Shown piece by piece: positions 58,190 through 64,000 of a stretch of DNA of 64,000 nucleotides (within the stretch, counting starts at the first letter, position 1; the number at the start of each line of letters is the position of its first letter). A program made the position numbers and the translations under genes. Origin of the DNA: Uloborus plumipes (lineage: Eukaryota > Arthropoda > Arachnida > Araneae > Uloboridae); contig JAXGGA010002075.1 of assembly GCA_038373865.1 (NCBI GenBank), forward strand, positions 62,001 to 126,000, read 5' to 3'. The notes under the pieces are model-generated. The model had not been told where the DNA came from. It was given only the letters and a program-made list of their open reading frames with translations, and made no database searches.

Positions 58190-59530
58190 TAATACATCAA
58201 ACACAAGTTGGAAGTTGTGAAACAACATATAATTACGGGATGGCGTCCCTCGATAATGGTCGGCGTGAATAACCGGAACCACACCGAAAACCATTGAAAA
58301 AAGTAATCTTACATTTTTTTTTTCTTTAAATATTATTGAAATTTATTTGCATAGTTTATTTCTTACTATTATGTCCATTTACAATTAGAAAAAAAATTAA
58401 AGTTCTTGGCCTGACATGGCAAAAACAATTATTCTTGCTTGGGTGCACAAGTCATTAATTCATTAGAAAAGTTTAAACTTGTTGTATCAAGGCTATCTTT
58501 GAGCCATTCCGGATAACTTTAAATCACTTCATACTTTTAATAGTGTAATGTATTTTACAATCATAAAAAGTAAAAATCTTATTTTATGACCTCGGCAGAA
58601 GAATGCAGCGCCGAGAATTCGTTTTTTCAGTTAATTTGGCTCAGAAATAAAACTAGAAGTGGCGCAAAGATATCGATACTGGATCAAAGGTAACCTGAAT
58701 GAATAAACAATATGAGAATATGCATATTCCTGTTGCGTCTGTAGCTTTTCAGTGTTTGAGAACTATGCATTCATCATAGGGACCATCATCATATTCAAAG
58801 AAAGAAACTTAATTTGCTTTTTATCATAAAATGCTCAAATTAAAATGTACTAAGATATCTTATGAACACTAAGAGTTAAAAGGTAAAATCACAAGACGTT
58901 CCTCGGAATCAAATCAACTTTTTAACATCAACTTGAAATATTTTCTATCATATAGAGAGTACAAAAATAATTTTTGTGGACTAACGTACGTAATGATGAT
59001 AAAACAGAAACACATTCCCAGCATAAGTCAAATCATACAGTACACGACGGCGCCGAGACGCTACGAACATCAAAACCAGAAATGCTAACGAGAACGAAAG
59101 AAAACACAAAACCAACAAAAAAATCAGTCATTAAAACATCATTTAGCCTGAATAAAAAAAATACAAGGAAACGTACATTGTTCCTTACTTAATTAATTAT
59201 AAGGTAATTAAGGAACACTTATTTCGCCTAGTCTCAGCAAAACGTTGGTAGCTTTCGAAATGTTTCACCACATTTTGTTAGGAAAAATACTATTTTTACG
59301 ATGCATAAGTTTGAGAAATATATTTAAGAGAGCACATCATTTTGTGAGTATTATGAATGAAATACCTTAATTTGTAAAGAATTATTCAATGAAAGTGCAT
59401 CTGAGTAGGCTTTTCGCTTTCTGTTTTTATACATTACGTACTTAATGTAACAATGATAACAAAAGGAGTCATTTCGCAATATATTCACTGTTGAAAGCTA
59501 TAAATACATTTGTGCATTAAAAAAAAAAAG
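58190..59530. other. Gene-free stretch
   Basis: The 72-codon plus frame at 58.97-59.19 kb is Lys/Thr-rich without motif; nothing else supported. Confidence 0.5.
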
Positions 59531-59532
59531 CA

Positions 59533-59732
59533 ATTACAACAACGTTATTTAAGCTCAAATACACTGGAGTGCTGCAGACACGTGTTTCGGCGTTACAATT
59601 AACGCCTTTTCAAATGCAAAAAATGTGAGCTAATGGATGCACGGACATCCGACAAAAGGAGTTCTTTGTAGCGCCAAAACACGTGTCTGCAGCATTCCTG
59701 CGTATTTATGACTAAATAATGTTGTTGTAATT
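59533..59732. mobile_element. Fold-back MITE with TGCAGACACG core, copy 2
   Basis: ATTACAACAACGTTATTT and GCTGCAGACACGTGTTTCGG on the left are mirrored by AACACGTGTCTGCAGCATTC and AATAATGTTGTTGTAATT on the right. The loop part GGATGCACGGACATCCGAC matches copy 1 at 50.74-50.97 kb. Confidence 0.8.
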
Positions 59733-59844
59733 TCGTTTATATTCATTGTTTTTGAACTAAAGCAAAGGAGACAAGCGTTCGCTTTTAACTGATATGGCTA
59801 TTAAAATTGGTGCCACTGCAAAGTTTGTGCATACTTATTAGAAA

Positions 59845-60090
59845 TGAAGGGTCAGGGGGAAAAACCACGGTAATCCACTTTTTGTTGAATTTAAACTGAT
59901 GCTACGACCTGTTAGAAAAATAAGTGTAATTTCGTTTAGTATATGCAATATTCGTGAAAAAACACTGTATGCATTATTGACATTTTAGAACAAGTATACT
60001 GGGGAAGTTTATGAGTTCGTAAAGTTTAAATTTCGTTTTTCTCAAAATGAATCAAATGTGACTACCGTGGTTTTTCCCCCTGACCCTTCA
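59845..60090. mobile_element. MITE with perfect 28-bp terminal repeats
   Basis: The left end TGAAGGGTCAGGGGGAAAAA continues CCACGGTA. The right end (other strand) is identical over those 28 bases. Beyond that, similarity falls off quickly. The flanks are AAAT-like on both sides, so the target duplication length is unclear (AAAT or less). The ~190 bp interior is AT-rich and non-coding. Confidence 0.85.
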
Positions 60091-60639
60091 AATAGTATCG
60101 TTACTTTTTTTAAGAAAACTTTGAAGTTAAACAAGCCTCAATAAACCCTCATGGGGTAGAAATGTTTATTTAAACAGACATACACCGAAGCAAGCGTCTA
60201 TGTATGTAGTATATTTACACAAGGGCGATTTCACGAGAACGGACGTATCAATTTTGCACAAATCACCGCACAAAGACTCCAAATATGTTGCGCAGTTGTT
60301 TTTTTACATGAATTTTACGAATAGCACGAATATACTTCTACGCAATGCAATTAAACGTTAATAATTTTCAGAAACGATATTTAAATATAGTTTTCTTTAA
60401 TAACGAACGAATCTCATAAGATGCATCCTCTGTTGAGACAAAAATATTAAAATATTACTTATTGAAATGTTTCCAAAAATATTGCATCATATGAAACTCG
60501 AGTTCATAAGTTCATGTAACGAAACAATGATGTAATATAAGAAATAAATAAATAACTTAAGGCAGGAAAGTAAAATAGGAAATCACAACGTTTGTACAAA
60601 AGTTGTAGATTATTGCATACACGTATTTTAGTATATAGC

Positions 60640-60740
60640 ATGGAATGCTTTTTTCAATGCAAAGAAGTGAATTGATGGATGAAAAGATGGTTTTCTGTCT
60701 TTTCATCCGTAAGCTCACCGTTTCGTGTAACGCCAAGAAT
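60640..60740. mobile_element. TGCAGACACG-family fold-back, degraded copy 3
   Basis: GGAATGCTTTTTTCAATGCA, TGATGGATGAAAAGA/TCTTTTCATCCGTAAGCTCA and GTAACGCC reproduce the inner half of the fold-back family found at 50.74 and 59.53 kb. The outer CTGCAGACACG ends are missing. Confidence 0.5.
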
Positions 60741-60893
60741 CAAGGATGTAGCAAAGATGGGAGTTTTTCTTTGAAATTTCGTATGCAAAGTAGAAACAAA
60801 TGATGCTTCTACAAAAATGAAATTGCACACGGAATGAAACATGAACTGTAAAAATATCCTTCATTGTGCTATAGACTGTACTTTTTAAAAATA

Positions 60894-61140
60894 CAGTAAA
60901 CTCCTGATTGTCAGCGGAATACGGTGATACGGTAACTGTGGATAATCCAAAAAGTTGATACAAAACGATACTGTAAAAATCAATAACACTGACACATATG
61001 TTTAAATTATAGCTAAATACGATAACATTGAAAGTAAAAAAATGTTTTTTGTTGCTAAAATGAACAATAACACATTCAAAATTGCTGTAAAAAGCGAAAA
61101 CCGAAACGTGCAAGAGCCGCGGATAATCTTAAGTTTACTG
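60894..61140. mobile_element. Tigger/pogo-like MITE, family with 10.6 kb
   Basis: Left end CAGTAAACTCCTGATTGTCA and right end GGATAATCTTAAGTTTACTG are inverted repeats. The left flank is TA; the right is TC, perhaps a mutated target copy. Interior words (GATAATC, AAACGATACT, TTATAGCTAAA, AATAACA) follow the same order as in the 10.58-10.88 kb copy. The 132-codon minus frame here is chance. Confidence 0.75.
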
Positions 61141-61144
61141 TCGT

Positions 61145-62450
61145 AATAACAACGATAATGTTTTTTTATTAGTAAATTGGCTGCCACTTCATGAATGCTC
61201 ATTTCGATTCATTTTGGAAAGAGAAGACCACCTTGACGGCAGTAGGTATCGAAGACGTGAAATGCTGTAGTTACCTACCTTTCTATCTCACTCCCTCCTC
61301 CACACTTACTCGCTGCTTTCCGCTACCTTTCCCTTCCTCCCTCAACTAATCTTAATTATCGGCAAACTACTCAAAACTTTTCATTTTCCAGCACTGCCTC
61401 TCTCCACTTGCGAGATTTTAATATCATTAGTTTCTCTTTTTATTTTCTCGTGTCAAATGCAGGGTTATTTAAAAGTTGGAGGAAAATTGAACTCTTTGAA
61501 CTCCGAGGTATATTTCACCGGCAGCTCTCATCGCGTTCGGGAGTTTTATTTGAAATTTACTTCAACAGAAAATGGAGCAATTTAAGTAAAGAAACCAATG
61601 CGGTTAAAGGTCAGACTTATTTTGCATTTTCTAATTCTGAAGTGTAGGATATCTCTTAAACAATTTACAGGGTGCAAAGCTGGTTTTGTTTAACACATTT
61701 TACAATTAAATAGTTAATTTTCTTCAAGCATTTCATTTCACTCCAGAGTCTCTCCTTTTTTTAATAAGAGTAAATAAAAAAATGAAATAAGTAAATACAA
61801 ATTAAAAAAAAAAAAACTGTGCGAAATAATATATGCAGAGCTGCCAACTTTTGAAAATCTACATTCCTAGCAAAGTTTTGCAAGGTGAAGGGGGATAAAA
61901 TGGCACATGTAACAATAAATATGTCTGACAAAATGAATAATTTACGTTTTAATCCACAATAGAACAAGCAACAAATAATTTCGAAACAATACTTTAATTT
62001 TCTATTTTTTAAAAAATTATTTATTATGATAAATTCATTTTGTTTATTTTTCACAAATATTTGTAAACTTATTACGCACAGATGCAGTATTATATGAATG
62101 GTTATAATATGGATTTTATCTGTATTGGTTGAAATATTTCTTGCAATTACAAAGAAGAAAGAAAATCGTATGTTTCGGACTAGTTCTCGTTGCGTCGTAG
62201 CTCCTGGCTGTAGTTCGTAGAAACTACAATTTATTCGTAGCAGTTGGCAGCTCCGAATATACGTAATGATAGAAAGTTGGAAGGAAACTGCGGAATAGAA
62301 AGAAAAAACATTAAAGGGACATTTTCTTGTCCAGATTCGAGCTTACGCCGTTTCCATTATGAGCAAGGCGCTCTATCCAAGCTATTGCGGCTTAGTTCTC
62401 TAATGTTACTCGTTCAAGTAATGTGTAATGAAAAATAAAAAATGGTATCT
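61145..62450. other. Gene-free stretch
   Basis: Pyrimidine-rich patch at about 61.28-61.40 kb (CTCACTCCCTCCTCCACACT). The frames at 61.4 and 61.8 kb have no known motif. Confidence 0.5.
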
Positions 62451-62452
62451 CA

Positions 62453-62480
62453 AAAATAAATAAATAAATAAATAAATAAA
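62453..62480. repeat. (AAAT)n microsatellite
   Basis: A run of AAAT/AATA units of about seven copies, ~35 bp ahead of the minisatellite locus. Confidence 0.9.
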
Positions 62481-62513
62481 CCGTGGGTCTATATCGCGTC
62501 AGTAGCCGCATCA

Positions 62514-62850
62514 TACTGTAAAATTAGCAATTTTATTACTTTAAATTAGTAATTTTACAGTTTATCACTGTAAAATTAGTAATTTTACAGTTCATTAGTG
62601 TAAAATTAGTATTTTTTTACAGTTCATTAGTGTAAAATTAATATTTTTTTTTTACAGTTTATTAGTGTAAAATTAGTATTTTTTTTTACAGTTCATTAGT
62701 GTAAAATTAGTTGTTTTTTTTTACAGTTCAGTAGTGTAAAATTAGTAATTTTACAGTTCAGTACTGTAAAAATAGCAATTTTACAGTTTGGTACTGTAAA
62801 ATTAGCAATTTTTAAAGTTTATTACGATAAAATTAGCTTTTACTGTGTGG
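62514..62850. repeat. Palindromic ACTGTAAAA minisatellite element, locus E
   Basis: Opens ATACTGTAAAATTAGCAATT and consists of ~30-35 bp units, TTTACAGTTCATTAGTGTAA then AATTAGT, ending near AAATTAGCTTTTACTGTGTG. Units differ mainly in T-run length (5-9 T). Orientation of the words is opposite to loci B-D (TTAGTAATTTTACAG instead of CTGTAAATTCCTAATTT). Confidence 0.85.
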
Positions 62851-62859
62851 TGGTTAATA

Positions 62860-63805
62860 TGCATTTCTTGCATGATAGTGAGAAAATAATCCTAAGTACA
62901 GCATGCATCATATTTCGAGTGAACGGATACGCTTCAAAACATAACATGAAAGAATAACTCTGGTCAACAAAATCTGATTTTTCTTTCATTTTTTAGACTG
63001 CGTATGAATGCTTTCTTCTCATTTGTATTCAGTGCACTTTGGTGCGTGCAGCGTTGTTGCGCGGAGTATGTGTACGTGATGTTTGATTTCAACCCGCATG
63101 CGATCTTGAATAGCAACTCAAATAAAGGATATTCTAGCAGTTCTGCGATTTTTCAGCTCGCTTATCTTTCTACTCTAGGGTTGCATAAGAAAAAAACTTT
63201 GACGAATCTGAAGAGGAAAGCATGTAAGATCATAAACATGTACTAAAAGGTCTACCTATTTAGAAGTCCTTTCACTTCCTATCAGACCATTACGGCAAAA
63301 GATGTTAAGTTTTTTTTTTTGGAGCGAAACGAACTATGATAGATCATCTGACAGCTCGAGCGCTAAAAGTTCTTTCCCCACTTAACGATGACAACCATAA
63401 ATGCGGAAAAATGTTTATTTTTTTTTAAACTATTGCTTAAGTTACTTATTTAGTCGGAATCCTGCCGAATCCATTTTTTAATTTTTGCTAAAACAATGAA
63501 AAATAACGGTAATTATAAAGTCAATTATGTAAGTAAAGTAACAAACTAAGTCCAAGGCTTAACTTAAAAAGCATAGATTTGTAAATTTTGGACAGCTGAA
63601 ACTTGTAATACTAAGAAAAAAGATTAGCGGTGAATATAAACTAGTCTCTCTTAATGAGCAATGTGTGTGTATCACAACGAACATGAATGCCATTCGTTTT
63701 ATATTTGTTAATAAGAACATGTAACAAGTAAATATGTTTTAAACTGCAGAAGTTTCGCCTCAAATTAATTTCAAATCGGAAAAACCTTAAAGTAAAATGT
63801 GAAAA
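62860..63805. other. Stretch with one unassigned open frame
   Basis: An 80-codon frame (63004-63246, plus) starts just after a pyrimidine-rich run ending in TTTTTAG (63.0 kb). Its sequence (MNAFFSFVFSALWCVQRCC, then a Ser/Asn-rich middle and a basic end) has no motif I know. An acceptor-like site plus a short frame is too little for a gene call. The rest is featureless. Confidence 0.3.
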
Positions 63806-63813
63806 CAATTTTT

Positions 63814-64000
63814 TATATTTAAAGACTATTTCTATATGCTTGGTTCACACTAAAAAGTATGAAAATGAAGTGAATGTATGATTTACTGATTACAAAACTC
63901 AATAATTACAGTTAATCTTCATATCTTTATATTCAAATTAATTCTAATGCAGCCAATAACTTTTATATTTAAAAATTGAGAATAGGTGGTTTACAGTTTG
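63814..64000 (+). mobile_element. One-armed, diverged copy of the 3.6 kb fold-back family
   Basis: In order it shares TTTAAAGACTATTTCT, CACTAAAAAGTATGAA, ATCTTTATATT, GCCAATAA and GAATAGGTGGT with the left arm at 3574-3782. It runs off the end of the window, so its second arm cannot be seen. Confidence 0.65.

Noticed and set aside
60715..61113. 132-codon minus-strand open frame
   Set aside because: It lies mostly in a non-coding Tigger-like MITE and has low-complexity Phe/Ser/Val-rich composition without motifs.

Overview
This window is AT-rich eukaryotic DNA with almost no coding capacity. It has no operons, no ribosome-binding sites and no long conserved open reading frames. The only protein-like stretches I recognise are decayed transposon enzymes: the end of a Helitron-type helicase, a PIF1-like helicase tail and a Tc1/mariner transposase. 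One short block (about 2.39-2.70 kb) looks like the last exon of a host gene. The mix of repeats suggests a repeat-rich arthropod, possibly a spider or other chelicerate. It includes tRNA-derived SINEs, many TA-flanked Tigger/mariner MITEs, hAT and piggyBac derivatives, Helitrons and palindromic ACTGTAAAA minisatellites. The organism is an inference, not a proof. Most of the window reads as intergenic or large-intron sequence.

Layout. 0-4 kb: a palindromic minisatellite locus, two inverted-repeat elements, a candidate terminal exon, a PIF1-like fragment and a third fold-back element. 4-11 kb: low-complexity tracts, a three-copy ~170-180 bp tandem repeat, a Tigger-like MITE, a GC-rich PIF/Harbinger-like MITE with TTA target duplication, a strong hairpin, a SINE and a second Tigger-like MITE. 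11-15 kb: nothing recognisable. 15-21.6 kb: a second minisatellite locus, six copies of a 15-mer spread over 2 kb and three tRNA-related SINEs. 23-26.7 kb: a hAT MITE with perfect 8-bp target duplication, a ~570 bp fold-back and a Helitron-related fragment. 28.2-31.1 kb: a ~1245 bp unit repeated 2.3 times in tandem, each full unit carrying a 480 bp LTR-like segment preceded by a purine tract. 31.3-33.1 kb: the largest minisatellite locus, beside a dead Tc1/mariner transposase. 37.3-38.2 kb: a hAT element with perfect 8-bp target duplication. 41.5-42.2 kb: an inverted-repeat element with a hAT MITE inserted in it. 43.1-44.7 kb: a deleted Helitron with both ends, a helicase remnant and a triplicated 5' end. 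45-48.1 kb: a nested 2.55 kb TA-flanked element. 49.5-50.1 kb: a piggyBac-like MITE. 52-62.8 kb: two more minisatellite loci, a 1.56 kb near-palindrome, and Tigger, fold-back and other MITEs. The window ends in a truncated second copy of the fold-back family seen at 3.6 kb.

There is no gene system acting together here. What can be read is the history of insertions: nested elements, target-site duplications, repeated families and tandem amplification. The points most worth following up are the multi-locus palindromic minisatellite family, the Helitron with tandem 5' ends, the LTR-containing tandem array, the long near-palindromes and the 15-mer array around 16.7-18.7 kb. All calls were made by eye. 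Superfamily names rest on terminal motifs and target-site duplications, not on database matches.
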